Positions 34,761 to 43,750 of a stretch of DNA of 64,000 nt are shown piece after piece. Source of the stretch: CAYUMU01 sp964445985 (GTDB lineage: Bacteria; Planctomycetota; Planctomycetia; Pirellulales; S012-138); the NCBI GenBank assembly GCA_964445985.1, contig CAYUMU010000025.1, positions 7,723 to 71,722 on the forward strand. Reading direction: 5' to 3'. The position numbers and the translations under genes are program-made. The notes beneath the pieces were generated by a model that ran no database searches, was not told the origin of the DNA, and was given only the letters and a program-made list of their open reading frames with translations. Within the stretch, counting starts at the first letter, position 1, and each line of letters opens with the position of its first letter.

Positions 34761-34787
34761 ATTGTGGCAGGCAGCAGCCTGCCCTAC
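34761..34787 (-). repeat. R3 palindromic repeat, copy 2 (inverted)
   Basis: This is an exact reverse complement, over 27 nt, of 34386-34412. Confidence 0.75.
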
Positions 34788-35121
34788 GATTACTGCGAGA
34801 GTCGCAGCCCAGCCGTTACCGCGGACTGGGCAGGCGTCGCGGTCCTCGTGATTCCAGAAGTGGAACGTTGCCTGCCCGGCACCGATGCAAAATGGAGCCG
34901 CGGCGGCTCCCCCAACGGGAAGTCGTGCTAGTGTTTTCGAGCATGCCGCGGGCCTGTGTCGGCGGCATCGCTCAAAAGTTGTCGCGATCCCTTGTTTGAG
35001 GGGTTGGACAGCCCTAAGCTACCTTTCTGTGCGGGCAAAGGCCCCGCCCTTCGGGTTGGCCAGCCGGGTTCGCCACCGTCTTGCCTCAGAGATCTGAAAC
35101 GCCATTCGCTTGGAACCGACG

Positions 35122-35580
35122 ATGTCGAATCCCAACCCTTTCGCGTCTCCCATGTCAGCTCCTGGTGTTGGCATGGGATCGGGCGCAGCGGGCGGTTTCA
35201 CCCCCCGCACGGCTACCATTCTCTCCCAAACCCGCGGCTGGGTGATCTTCCGGGCCGTGCTGTGGTACATCGTCGCCGCCCTGCTGCTAATCGGGATGGT
35301 TGCCGCCGGGAATGTACTTCGGCAGATCCCGCAGTTTGCCGGGCTCGGCGGCTTGATGGTCGTCGCCATCTTCCTGGTATTTGCCATCATCCTGGCGGAA
35401 GCCGTGTTGCTGACGGTGTTCGCAGCCAAGATTGGCCATTTCCTCAGAATGGGTGACGTGGCTGGGATGGCCAATGCCATGAAGGCTCAGAAGATATTCT
35501 GGATCTTCGATGCCGTGCTCGCCATCATCGGCTGCATCTTCGCCTTGATCGGCCTGATCAACATGCTGCAGTTCCTGTAA
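35122..35580 (+). CDS. DUF5362-like small membrane protein
   Basis: This is a 152-residue protein with a short disordered N-terminus and three to four membrane helices ('FRAVLWYIVAALLLIGMVAAG', then the 66-95 region, then 'IFDAVLAIIGCIFALIGLI'). The loop 'AAKIGHFLRMGDVAGMANAM' aligns in layout with 'YAGCIKQYQQTRTPYHLEAA' of the next gene, so the two are probable paralogues of a DUF5362-type family. Function is unknown. ATG 35122 is favoured over a TTG four codons upstream. Confidence 0.65.
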   Translation: MSNPNPFASPMSAPGVGMGSGAAGGFTPRTATILSQTRGWVIFRAVLWYIVAALLLIGMVAAGNVLRQIPQFAGLGGLMVVAIFLVFAIILAEAVLLTVFAAKIGHFLRMGDVAGMANAMKAQKIFWIFDAVLAIIGCIFALIGLINMLQFL

Positions 35581-35651
35581 ATCGAACTTGGTTCGCAGCC
35601 CCCGGTCATCTACAAAAAACCAACACGTCTCGAAGTGGGACATTGAAAGCC

Positions 35652-36305
35652 ATGAGCAATCCATACGGCGGACAGCAACCCCCCTACGGCCAGCCCGGAC
35701 AACCTCAGTACGGTCAGCCGCCGCAGCAAGGCGGTTACCCCCCGCAGGGACCTCCTCAACAAGGCGGTTACCCGCAACAGGGTTACCCGCAGCAGGGCTA
35801 CCCGCAACAGGGCTACCCGCAACAGGGCTACCCGCAACAGGGCGGTTATCCGCCCCAGCAAGGTTACCCGCAGCAGCCGGGATATGCCCCGCCCGGTTAC
35901 GGCCAGCAGCCTGGCTACGGCGGAGGAGCCGGCGACCATGGTGCCGTGGAACGCGAACTGGGCGGAACCCGTCCCTGGGTGACGATCGTCGGCGTCGTGA
36001 GCCTGATCGGCGCAGCGATCAGCCTGATCCAGGGCTTGGTCATGATGTCCATCGCCGGGGCCCGGGCCGGAGGCCAGATGGTCGGAATCCTCATCCAGGT
36101 CGTCATCGCCGTGATCCTGGCGGCGCTGCTGCTGAAGTACGCGGGCTGCATCAAGCAGTACCAGCAAACCCGCACGCCCTATCATCTGGAAGCAGCCCTC
36201 AACGCCCATCTCAGCTACTGGAGGTTTTGGGGAATCCTCGTCATCATCGCCATGTCGCTGATTTTCGTCGGACTGGTGTTGGCGCTGGCGCTGGCCGGCC
36301 GGTAA
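35652..36305 (+). CDS. DUF5362-like membrane protein with PQQGY-repeat N-terminus
   Basis: This is a 217-residue protein. Residues 1-98 are a Pro/Gln/Gly/Tyr low-complexity tail containing consecutive 'PQQGY' units encoded by near-identical 15-bp DNA repeats (about 35733-35880). A membrane domain with helices at about 110-135, 140-160 and 190-215 follows. The same architecture (PQG-rich cytosolic tail plus small helical domain) is common in planctomycetes and actinobacteria, where such tails can drive self-association. It lies 71 bp after its paralogue. Repeat number could vary by slippage in register (15 bp keeps frame). Confidence 0.7.
   Translation: MSNPYGGQQPPYGQPGQPQYGQPPQQGGYPPQGPPQQGGYPQQGYPQQGYPQQGYPQQGYPQQGGYPPQQGYPQQPGYAPPGYGQQPGYGGGAGDHGAVERELGGTRPWVTIVGVVSLIGAAISLIQGLVMMSIAGARAGGQMVGILIQVVIAVILAALLLKYAGCIKQYQQTRTPYHLEAALNAHLSYWRFWGILVIIAMSLIFVGLVLALALAGR
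35733..35880 (+). repeat. In-frame 15-bp tandem repeat (PQQGY)
   Basis: Units of the form CAACAGGGCTACCCG repeat in register inside the coding sequence. At least five consecutive copies are almost identical between about 35774 and 35848, with degenerate copies on both sides. Confidence 0.85.
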
Positions 36306-36392
36306 GCAGCACCTGCCCCCGGAACATGATCCCTCATCGACGCCGATGACATTGCCGATCCGGCCAATCGGCGGGGCAGCGAACCAGCAAAG

Positions 36393-36418
36393 GTAGGCCA
36401 GGCTGCTGCCTGCCCTAC
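36393..36418 (+). repeat. R3 palindromic repeat, copy 3, forming the lepA stop codon
   Basis: GTAGGCCAGGCTGCTGCC (36393-36410) continues into TGCCCTAC (36418). Its terminal CTA (36415-36417) is the lepA stop codon read on the minus strand. It sits between the convergent DUF5362 and lepA genes. Confidence 0.75.
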
Positions 36419-38232
36419 GTGTTTTTCTGGTCTTGGCCCGAGTCGAGCACGGCCAGGAACGCCTTCTGCGGAATCTCCACGTTGCCGATGGCCTTCATCC
36501 GCTTTTTGCCTTCCTTCTGCTTGGCCCAGAGCTTGCGCTTGCGGCTGATATCGCCGCCGTAGCACTTGGCGGTCACATTCTTGCGGAGCGCGGAGATCGT
36601 TTCGCGGGCAATCACGCGCGTGCCGATGGCGGCTTGCAGGGCCACTTCGAACATGTGGCGATCGATTTCGTTCCGGAGCTTTTTGACCACGGCCCGGCCG
36701 CGGCGGTCGGCGTCGAGCCTGTGGCAGATAATACTCAGGGCATCCACCCGCTTGCCGCCGACCAGAATATCCATCCGCACCAGGTCGGCCGGAAAATACC
36801 CCACCAGTTCGTAATCCATGGTGCCGTAACCGCGGGTGATGCTCTTCAGGCGGTCGTGCATGTCGTAAATGACTTCGGCCAGCGGCAGGTCGTAGACCAG
36901 CATGGCCCGGGTGGTCGAGAGATACTCGGTTCGCACGTATACGCCGCGGCGGTCGGTGCAAAGCTTCATCACCGGGCCAATTTCATCGGTCGGCAGCACA
37001 AAGCTCACGCGGACCACCGGCTGGCGAAATTCCTCAATTTCTCCAGCGTCGGGCACCTGCTGAGGGTTGTTGATGGTGAGCGTTGTGCCCTTGCGGGTGA
37101 CCACTTCGTAGGTCACGTTGGGGGCGGTTTGCACCAGGTCGAGGTCGGCTTCGCCCTCGAGCCGCTGCTGAATGATTTCCATATGCAGCAGCCCTAGGAA
37201 ACCGCAGCGGAACCCAAACCCCAGGGCGTCGCTGGTTTCGGGCGAGAACTCGAAACTGGGATCGTTGATGGAAAGCTTTTGCAGTGCGTCGCGCAGCTCT
37301 TCAAAATCTTGCCCATCGGCCGGGTACAAGCCGCAATACACCATCCGTTTGGGCGAGAGATAGCCCTCCAGGGCGTCTTTCTCGGTGGCGTCGGGCGTGG
37401 ACACGGTATCGCCGATATGCACGTCGCCGATGGCCTTGATGTTGCAGATCAGGTAGCCCACCTGGCCGGCTTGCAGTTGTTCGCAGGGTTGCCGTAGCGG
37501 CGTGAACTGGCCCAATTCGAGCACTTCGTAGGAGGTGCCGACGCGGAGGAAGCGGATGCGCTGCCCTTTTTTTACGGTGCCGTTCATCACGCGCACGTAG
37601 GTGATCGCTCCGCGATATTCGTCGTAGTGCGAGTCGAACACCATCGCCTGCAGCCGGCCTTCGGGGTCGCCGGAGGGGGGCGGAACGCGTTCCACGATGG
37701 CGTCGAGCAGTTCTTGAATGCCAATCCCGGCTTTGGCGCTCACCAGCAGCGCGTCGGTGGCGTCGATGCCCAGGCTGGTGTCCATCTCTTCCAGCACTTC
37801 GGCCACGCGGGCGTGCTTGAGGTCAATTTTGTTGACCACCGGCAAAATGGCCAGATCGTGCTCCAAGGCGGCGTAGCAGTTGGCCACGGTTTGGGCTTCC
37901 ACGCCTTGGAAGGCATCGACCAGCAGCAAGGCCCCTTCGCAGCAAGCCAGGCTCCGCGAAACTTCGTAATGGAAGTCCACGTGGCCGGGAGTATCGATCA
38001 GGTTCAGCTCAAATTGCTCGCCCTTGTAGGTGTAGTGCAGCCGCACGGCCCGGGCTTTGATCGTGATACCCCGCTGGCGTTCGAGGTCCATGTCGTCGAG
38101 GGTTTGCTCGCGCATGTCGCGGGCGGCCACGGCGCCGGTGAGTTGCAAGAGCCGGTCGGCCAGGGTGCTTTTGCCGTGGTCAATATGAGCGATGATCGAG
38201 AAGTTGCGGATATGCTGGCAATCGAGCTTCAT
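36415..38232 (-). CDS. lepA: Elongation factor 4 (LepA), back-translocating GTPase
   Basis: This is a 605-residue translational GTPase. G1 is 'AHIDHGKST' (15-23), G3 'DTPGHVDFHYEV' and G4 'NKIDL', with the LepA-specific C-terminal domain 'ISRKRKLWAKQKEGKKRMK'. Length and motifs are standard. LepA acts on stalled or newly initiated ribosomes. The last codons read into the R3 repeat, which supplies the stop. It stands alone on the minus strand. Confidence 0.97.
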   Translation of the reverse strand: MKLDCQHIRNFSIIAHIDHGKSTLADRLLQLTGAVAARDMREQTLDDMDLERQRGITIKARAVRLHYTYKGEQFELNLIDTPGHVDFHYEVSRSLACCEGALLLVDAFQGVEAQTVANCYAALEHDLAILPVVNKIDLKHARVAEVLEEMDTSLGIDATDALLVSAKAGIGIQELLDAIVERVPPPSGDPEGRLQAMVFDSHYDEYRGAITYVRVMNGTVKKGQRIRFLRVGTSYEVLELGQFTPLRQPCEQLQAGQVGYLICNIKAIGDVHIGDTVSTPDATEKDALEGYLSPKRMVYCGLYPADGQDFEELRDALQKLSINDPSFEFSPETSDALGFGFRCGFLGLLHMEIIQQRLEGEADLDLVQTAPNVTYEVVTRKGTTLTINNPQQVPDAGEIEEFRQPVVRVSFVLPTDEIGPVMKLCTDRRGVYVRTEYLSTTRAMLVYDLPLAEVIYDMHDRLKSITRGYGTMDYELVGYFPADLVRMDILVGGKRVDALSIICHRLDADRRGRAVVKKLRNEIDRHMFEVALQAAIGTRVIARETISALRKNVTAKCYGGDISRKRKLWAKQKEGKKRMKAIGNVEIPQKAFLAVLDSGQDQKNT

Positions 38233-38724
38233 TTACGGGTACGCGGACAAGGCCGCGAGAAGTTGAGCCTTTGCCGGCCCACCCCCGCGTGCAAGGTTGG
38301 AGGGGGGGCAAAGTAGGGAGGGTTGGCGAAGCGGATCGGGGGGCGAGGTTAGCCGGCTACATCAACATGGGATCATGCTCTACGATTCATCCAATGTAGA
38401 AATTCAGGGCCGCCTGGGGAGGAGGGCTGGGCCGGTTGTTCCCGTTTTTTGGAAGGGTGTCGCCCCGGCCAGCGGGCAAGGCGTCGGCCAGCCAAACAGG
38501 GCGTTACTTAGCGGCAGTGCCCCCTATTCTTGAGCATAAACCTTTCCGTTCGCGGCGTATACGTGGAAAAATAGGGTTCGGCTACCGACCCAGGCTCGCC
38601 TGGCCGCCTGGCTCAGCTAGGGTTAAAGACAGCCGTCTTGTGCGCGAGCTGCTTCCCAGCTGGGCGTAACGCTCGTCCCCCAACCCCTTTCGACCGATCC
38701 CCCCTCGGCAATAAGGAAGTTTCC
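38233..38724. other. Gene-free stretch between divergent genes
   Basis: These 492 bases separate lepA (minus) and the DUF4476 gene (plus). No gene or family repeat is supported. The DUF4476 gene has a good SD (AAGGA at 38713-38717). Confidence 0.4.
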
Positions 38725-39414
38725 ATGCCATCCCCAGCCCCACCAACCCGGCATTTCGGGCGTCTCAACCTGTTTTTGGCCGATAGGGCTCGCGCGCTGC
38801 AACCCTGCGGTGGACGGGCATCCATTGGATTGGCCTTGCTGCTGCTGGCCCCGTTGCTGTGCGGCAGCCTGCTAGCACAAGAGCCTCGCGGGCGGCAGCC
38901 AGCGCGGCCAGGCACGCGGCCGGTTCCCGACGTCCGCGCCATCCAGCAGGCCGAGCTGGCGGCGCAGCGGGTGCAGCTCGACCTGCGCGAAGCCCTAACG
39001 TTGGCCCGGCGGGTGGGCGATGCCGATCTTCGCGAGCGGCTGGAACTGCTGCTGAACCGCGCTGAGTTGGAGGCGGGCCAAATTGCCCGAGGGCTGGCGG
39101 GCGCGCAGCGGCTGGAGCCCGAGCCGGTGGACGACAAAGCCTTCCAAAACCTGATGCAGGCACTCAAGCGCGAAGCCTTTGATAAAGACCGGGCCACGTT
39201 CGTGAGAACCTTTGCCGCCAAGCAGCGGCTCAGCAGCAAGCAGGCGGCGTCGCTGCTCAAGACCTTCAGCTTTGATAAAGACCGCGTGGAGGCGGCGATT
39301 ATCATCTACCCGGCGATCGTCGATCCAGAAAACTTCTTCGAAGTGCTGGCCCTGTTCCCCTTCGATTCGGACAAGAAGAAAATCACGGCGGCCTTGCAGC
39401 TCGATCCGAGGTAG
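38725..39414 (+). CDS. Exported DUF4476-domain protein
   Basis: This is a 229-residue protein. A long N-terminal region precedes a hydrophobic signal (about 33-52, 'IGLALLLLAPLLCGSLLAQ'). After a Pro/Arg linker and an amphipathic helix, residues about 132-225 match the DUF4476 pattern: repeated 'FDKDR ... FSFDKDRVEAA ... FPFDSDKKK' with the shared 'NFFEV' block. Role unknown; DUF4476 domains occur in exported proteins. The SD AAGGA is 7-8 bp before ATG 38725. It ends 5 bp from the convergent bioA stop. Confidence 0.8.
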   Translation: MPSPAPPTRHFGRLNLFLADRARALQPCGGRASIGLALLLLAPLLCGSLLAQEPRGRQPARPGTRPVPDVRAIQQAELAAQRVQLDLREALTLARRVGDADLRERLELLLNRAELEAGQIARGLAGAQRLEPEPVDDKAFQNLMQALKREAFDKDRATFVRTFAAKQRLSSKQAASLLKTFSFDKDRVEAAIIIYPAIVDPENFFEVLALFPFDSDKKKITAALQLDPR

Positions 39415-39419
39415 GCGGG

Positions 39420-40811
39420 CTACCTTGCCGCGGTGGCCAACGAGGGAAACTCCTGGCGGATGCCGTATTCCACGGCGTCCATGATCTGGTCGATTTCGGC
39501 CAGGCTGACCGAGAGGGGCGGCATAATTACCAGCACATTGCCCAGCGGCCGCAGCAGCACGCCCTGGCCGCGGGCGTGTTTGCAGACGTTCGCGCCCCGC
39601 TTTTCTTCCCACGGAAACGGGGTTTTGGTGCCGGCGTCTTGAACCAGCTCGACGGCGCCCATTAGGCCGCGCTGACGCACGTCGCCCACAGGGGTCAGGT
39701 GGGAGAGCTGGGCCAACCGTTCGGCCAGCCGGGCTGCTTTGGCGGGGAGCTTGTCCAACGTGCGCTCTTCTGTAAAGACTTCGAGCGATGCCAACGCTAC
39801 CGCGGCGCCGAGCGGATTGCCGGCGTAGGTGTGGCCATGAAAGAAGCTCTTCGACGCGGCGTGCGGCCCTAGGAAGGCGTTCCAGATTTCGGTGGTGGTA
39901 AGGGTGGCCGCCAGCGGCATGTAGCCGCCGGTGATGCCTTTGGCCAGGCAGAGGAAGTCGGGCGAAACCTGCTCCTGCTCGCAGGCAAACAGCGTTCCCG
40001 TGCGACCAAAGCCGACGGCCACCTCGTCGGCAATCAACAGCACGTGGTAGCGGGTGCACAGCTCGCGCACGCCGCGGAGATAGCCGGACGGCTGCATCAC
40101 CATGCCAGCGGCGCCTTGCACGATGGGCTCCATGACCAGCGCGGCCAGGGTTTGGTGGTGCTCGGCCAGCAGGGCTTCGAGCTGGCCCAGGTAGTGGCGG
40201 CAACTGGTTTCGGGGCGGACGCCTGGCGGCAGGCGGTAGGTATCGGGCGAGGGGATTCGCAGCACGTCGAACAGCAGCGGTTCAAACATGGCGTGGAACC
40301 GCGCCACGCCCCCCACGCTCACGCTGCCCAGCGTGTCGCCATGGTAGGCCGAAGCCAGGGCCGCGTAACGCTGTTTCTCCGGACGAGGATCGGGCCGCTG
40401 CCGCCAGTACTGCAGGGCCAGCTTGAGGGCGACTTCCACCGCCGTGGAACCATCGTCGGAAAAGTAAACGCGATTCAACCCTGGTGGAGAGACGTCGGCA
40501 AGTCGTTTGGCGAGCCGCACCGTGGTGCTGTTTGAAGCTCCCAGCAGCGTGGTGTGGGCCACGCGGTCCAACTGCTCGCGGAGGGCCGCATCGAGCCGCG
40601 GGTGGCGATGGCCATGCACGTTGCACCACAAGCTGCTGACGCCATCGAGGTAGGCGTTGCCGTCGAGATCGTAGAGCGTGCAGCCCTCGGCGCGCTCGAT
40701 CATGAGCGGCTCGTACTCGGCCATTTGGGTGAACGGGTGCCAAAGGATCTCGCGATCCCAGCGCTGCAGGTCGTCTGTGGATGGCACGGCAATGGTCTCA
40801 GGGTGCGGCAC
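39420..40811 (-). CDS. bioA: Adenosylmethionine-8-amino-7-oxononanoate aminotransferase
   Basis: This is a 463-residue PLP enzyme that makes 7,8-diaminopelargonic acid in biotin synthesis, with SAM as amino donor. The PLP Lys is in 'LCLAKGITGGY' (K291), the Asp in 'ADEVAVGFGRTG' (D262), and the N-terminal 'LWHPFTQM' is diagnostic of BioA rather than other class III aminotransferases. The start is GTG at 40811 with GGGAGG 11 bp upstream. No other bio gene is in the window, so the pathway genes are scattered. No BirA-type operator palindrome is evident. Confidence 0.95.
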   Translation of the reverse strand: MPHPETIAVPSTDDLQRWDREILWHPFTQMAEYEPLMIERAEGCTLYDLDGNAYLDGVSSLWCNVHGHRHPRLDAALREQLDRVAHTTLLGASNSTTVRLAKRLADVSPPGLNRVYFSDDGSTAVEVALKLALQYWRQRPDPRPEKQRYAALASAYHGDTLGSVSVGGVARFHAMFEPLLFDVLRIPSPDTYRLPPGVRPETSCRHYLGQLEALLAEHHQTLAALVMEPIVQGAAGMVMQPSGYLRGVRELCTRYHVLLIADEVAVGFGRTGTLFACEQEQVSPDFLCLAKGITGGYMPLAATLTTTEIWNAFLGPHAASKSFFHGHTYAGNPLGAAVALASLEVFTEERTLDKLPAKAARLAERLAQLSHLTPVGDVRQRGLMGAVELVQDAGTKTPFPWEEKRGANVCKHARGQGVLLRPLGNVLVIMPPLSVSLAEIDQIMDAVEYGIRQEFPSLATAAR

Positions 40812-41013
40812 GATTGGGGGGTCCTCCCACAGGGCAGTGAATCGAGTGGTTCGCAGCCGATCCTAGAGAATCCGTGCCCAGTTTGACAACCCGCGGTTGC
40901 CAGCAGTGGCGTGCTTCGCATAGGCGAAACAGCCTGTGATGGCTGGAGAGCCGGCCTGACGAAAGTTTTTGGGGTGGCGTTGATGCAGGCCAGGGCTCGC
41001 CGAGCCCGGCCTC

Positions 41014-41074
41014 ATCGGCGGGCAGTTGCAGCGAAACCGCGCCATCATTCGCTCAACAGCGTGGCAGCGAAACG
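41014..41074 (+). repeat. Dispersed repeat R5, second copy
   Basis: This segment is 61 nt long and identical at 49 positions (hand count) to 2722-2782. The shared core is GCAGCGAA(A/G)CCGCGCC. Unlike the first copy, I see no downstream inverted arm. Confidence 0.6.
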
Positions 41075-41241
41075 TGTTGGGCCGCGTCAACGCCGCGTCA
41101 ACGTCGTGTCATCAAATTCTCAGACTCCAAAGTCGACCTCGTACTGTAGGCACACAAGCCACTCAGTTCGGCTACCCGACACTTTGTGAAGCTTCCAACC
41201 CAACTGCGAATCGTCGTTCCGAGTTGGTTGCCCGGATTCGT

Positions 41242-41312
41242 CTGGGGACAAGTTGTGGGCTGCGATCATGGGAGATGGCTAGCTGTTTTGGCCACAACTT
41301 GACCCCAGCCAC
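41242..41312. repeat. REP-like hairpin R1 (variant AAGTTGTGG)
   Basis: CTGGGGACAAGTTGTGGGC (41242-41260) pairs with the arm beginning GGCCACAACTTGACCCC at 41290. It is a near-identical copy of 13812-13890 and lies 20 bp beyond the stop codon of the minus-strand phosphoesterase gene. Confidence 0.85.
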
Positions 41313-41331
41313 ACCATAGCAGACCTTTATA

Positions 41332-41871
41332 CTACCGGTATTTCCCCGACCGGTTGATTCTCCTCGGCGGCATCGGCGGCATCTCCGGTAGGCGGATGAT
41401 TTCTGCCGACAGAGGGCTGGTTTCCACGATGGCCACCGAGGGTTCGCGGTACGTCCAGCCGCTGGTTTCGCCGGGGTTCACGAACAATCGGCCGGCTTCG
41501 TCCGTCTGCACCAGAGGGCGGTGGGTGTGGGCGAAGACCACCAGGTTGGCGCCCTCGTAGTCGCCCTTGAGCAGTTCAAACTGGTGCGTGACCAGCACCC
41601 GCGTGCCGTCGGCCGTGCAAAAGCAGAACGGCGGTTCGCCGAGGGTTCCTAAGATGCGAAAGCCTGATTGCAGGCCAAGCTTGTTGCCTTCGTTGTCGCC
41701 AAAACAGGCCACCATGCGGCAGTTGAGATCGCGGAGCGGCGGCAGCACCATGGTGGAGACAAAGTCGCCCGCGAAGATCACCAGCTCGCACTGCCGGCGA
41801 TTGAATTCGGCGACCGCGTGCCGGAGGTTGTCCACGTGGTCGTGGCAATCGGCGAAGACACCTATCCGCAT
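41332..41871 (-). CDS. YfcE/MJ0936-type metallophosphoesterase
   Basis: This is a 179-residue calcineurin-like phosphodiesterase. Motifs are 'FADCHDH' (Asp, His), 'IFAGDF', 'CFGDNEGN', 'VTHQF' and 'VFAHTHRP', followed by 'VNPGETSGW', which matches the small cytoplasmic YfcE/MJ0936 family with a binuclear metal site. The natural substrate is generally unknown. ATG 41871 gives the compact family length; upstream in-frame codons are not conserved-looking. Confidence 0.9.
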   Translation of the reverse strand: MRIGVFADCHDHVDNLRHAVAEFNRRQCELVIFAGDFVSTMVLPPLRDLNCRMVACFGDNEGNKLGLQSGFRILGTLGEPPFCFCTADGTRVLVTHQFELLKGDYEGANLVVFAHTHRPLVQTDEAGRLFVNPGETSGWTYREPSVAIVETSPLSAEIIRLPEMPPMPPRRINRSGKYR

Positions 41872-42100
41872 GGCAAAACGCTCATGGGCAAGACTCGAGG
41901 CCGCCAAAGGCAACGGGGAAGGGTTACCAACTGACGCCTGAATCTAGTGACCTGCGCCCGTGACTGACAAGGGGGCAAGCGCGGGGTCGCATGCTGGGTT
42001 CTGCCGAATCTTGGCCAACCTTCGCTGCTGCCACGCCCTTCGCTGGGGCTCATGGCGTGCCACACGACACGCGCCTGGCCATCTGCCCGCAAAGCCTGGC

Positions 42101-43444
42101 TTACCGTTGCGTGGCCGAAACTGGCAGGTGGCCGTACAGCGTCTCGTTCCCTCGCAGCAAGTAGAACTTGATGGGGGCAAAGGTGTGGAAGTCGGCCCGA
42201 TTGAGAATGTAGGTCACGTTGTCGAGGTTGATCGTTTCCCACACGTGCATGCCCAGGAGCACGTCGCCGCGGCGGATTCCCTGCTGGGCGGCAGGGCTGC
42301 CGGCGCGGACTTCTTGCACTCGCAATCCACCCCGATAGCGGGTGCGGAAGTTGCGAAACTCGCTGGCATCGATACTCGCCAACCGCAGGCCCAGCGACTG
42401 CCACGAGATATCGTCGGCCAAGGGGACCGGCCGGGCGGCTTCGCGCAGGGCCAGCCGCACGTGGTCGGTGCTGCCATCGCGGCGAGCCACGGTCAGCGTG
42501 AGCTCATCGCCCGGTTTGCGTTCCAACAACATGCAGCCAAAATCGAGTGCCCGATCGAGGCGGTTGCCGTTGATATCGAGGATGCGGTCGCCGGTTTGAA
42601 TTCGCTCGGCAAGGGGGCTGTTTTCAGCCACGTTTTGCACGATGACGCCCACGGCGTTCTCTTGATCGGTTACTTTGAGACCATGGTAAACCACACGGTT
42701 GGCGTGCTCATCGACCAGTTGGGCCGAAACCGCCATGGCTTTATCGGCGGGAATGGCGAACCCAATGCCTTGGGCTCCGGCGCGCACGGCCACGGTCACG
42801 CCAATCATGTCGCCATCGATATTGAGCAGCGGGCCGCCCGAGTTGCCGGGGTTGATGCTGGCATCGGTCTGAATCAGGTCTTTATAAACCTGGGTATCGG
42901 TGATTTGCACGTCGCGGTGCAGAGCGCTGATCACGCCGCGGGTCACCGTTTGTTCGTAGCCGTAAGGGTTGCCCATGGCGATGACCGGTTCGCCCAGCAT
43001 CAAATCGCGCGAGGTCCCCACCTTGATGGTGGTAAGCGGCGATCCGGCGGCGATCTTGATCACGGCCAGGTCATCGTCGGTATTTTCGGCAATGCGAACG
43101 GCGGTGAGCACCCGGCCGGAGTGCAGCGTGACTTGGATCTTCTCGACGCCTTCGACCACGTGGGCATTGGTGAGAATATAGCCACGCGGGTCGATCACAA
43201 TGCCGGTGCCCATGCCGTTCACGCGGCGCGCGGTTTCCAGGCCGTCGTAGCCGGCAGACTGCAGCACGGTTTTTTCGCCGCGGATATACACCACGGAAGG
43301 CGCACACTGTTCGACCGCTTTCACGATCGCGGTTCGGCGCATTTCCGAAGCCGCGGCGGTTGCCGTGGCCAAATGCAGGCAAGACGCAAAGCCGCATACG
43401 GCTAAAACGCAACAGGGCAGTGGAAATCGCAATTTGCTAAGCAT
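42101..43444 (-). CDS. HtrA/Deg-like periplasmic serine protease with two PDZ-like domains
   Basis: This is a 447-residue protein with a signal peptide (1-32), a trypsin-like protease domain with the triad H95 ('LTNAHVV'), D125 ('DDLAVI') and S202 ('NPGNSGGP'), then two PDZ-like regions (about 265-340, 'QTGDRILDINGNRLD'; and about 375-440, 'IRRGDVLLGMHVWET'). This is the DegP/DegQ arrangement for periplasmic protein quality control. The second PDZ is shorter and divergent. No sigma-E-like motif is recognised in the 306 bp upstream. Confidence 0.92.
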   Translation of the reverse strand: MLSKLRFPLPCCVLAVCGFASCLHLATATAAASEMRRTAIVKAVEQCAPSVVYIRGEKTVLQSAGYDGLETARRVNGMGTGIVIDPRGYILTNAHVVEGVEKIQVTLHSGRVLTAVRIAENTDDDLAVIKIAAGSPLTTIKVGTSRDLMLGEPVIAMGNPYGYEQTVTRGVISALHRDVQITDTQVYKDLIQTDASINPGNSGGPLLNIDGDMIGVTVAVRAGAQGIGFAIPADKAMAVSAQLVDEHANRVVYHGLKVTDQENAVGVIVQNVAENSPLAERIQTGDRILDINGNRLDRALDFGCMLLERKPGDELTLTVARRDGSTDHVRLALREAARPVPLADDISWQSLGLRLASIDASEFRNFRTRYRGGLRVQEVRAGSPAAQQGIRRGDVLLGMHVWETINLDNVTYILNRADFHTFAPIKFYLLRGNETLYGHLPVSATQR

Positions 43445-43750
43445 GGAGGGCCGATGGGTGAGGCTCGGAAGGTTTCCCCAAGGTTGCTAGCACTCCGCGG
43501 GTTGGGCGCTAGAGCAAGCTCACGAGCAAATCATCGGCCCTCCACCGCTAGCTCATGAGAGTCGAGCTATCGACCTGCAAAGCCCGCCTAGCTTGTCAGG
43601 CATTAGCGAATGCGTATCGGCGAGGTAAAGTTTGACGATTCTTTAAGCCGGGGCGAACGCGGGAGGAGGGGCTGGTAGCTGGGGTGCCCTGCGCATGCGC
43701 GAGCGGTCTGCTGTTTTCTCGCGCGCTTCGGTTAAAAACTTGAGGCGTCG
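43445..43750. other. Gene-free stretch
   Basis: These 306 bases precede the HtrA-like gene (minus) and follow the cupin gene stop. No gene, convincing promoter or terminator is seen. Confidence 0.35.

Larger units (their letters stand above)
34302..35121. other. Gene-free stretch with composite repeat structure
   Basis: No supported gene lies in these 820 bases. Two exact 27-nt inverted copies of R3 (34386-34412 and 34761-34787) bracket a segment that also contains a 31-nt direct repeat (34603-34633 and 34726-34756, 29 of 31 identical, 123 bp apart). Confidence 0.65.
40812..41331. other. Gene-free stretch with R5 and R1 repeats
   Basis: No gene is supported. It holds the R5 copy (41014-41074) matching 2722-2782, and an R1 hairpin (41242-41312) just beyond the 3' end of the minus-strand phosphoesterase gene. 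Confidence 0.6.

Noticed and set aside
35733..35880. Regular 15-bp repeats that could be mistaken for a CRISPR array
   Set aside because: There are no spacers; units are contiguous and encode PQQGY in frame within a membrane-protein gene.
40812..41331. Possible BirA operator or biotin-regulated leader before bioA
   Set aside because: I see no dyad of the BirA type; the structure present belongs to dispersed repeats.
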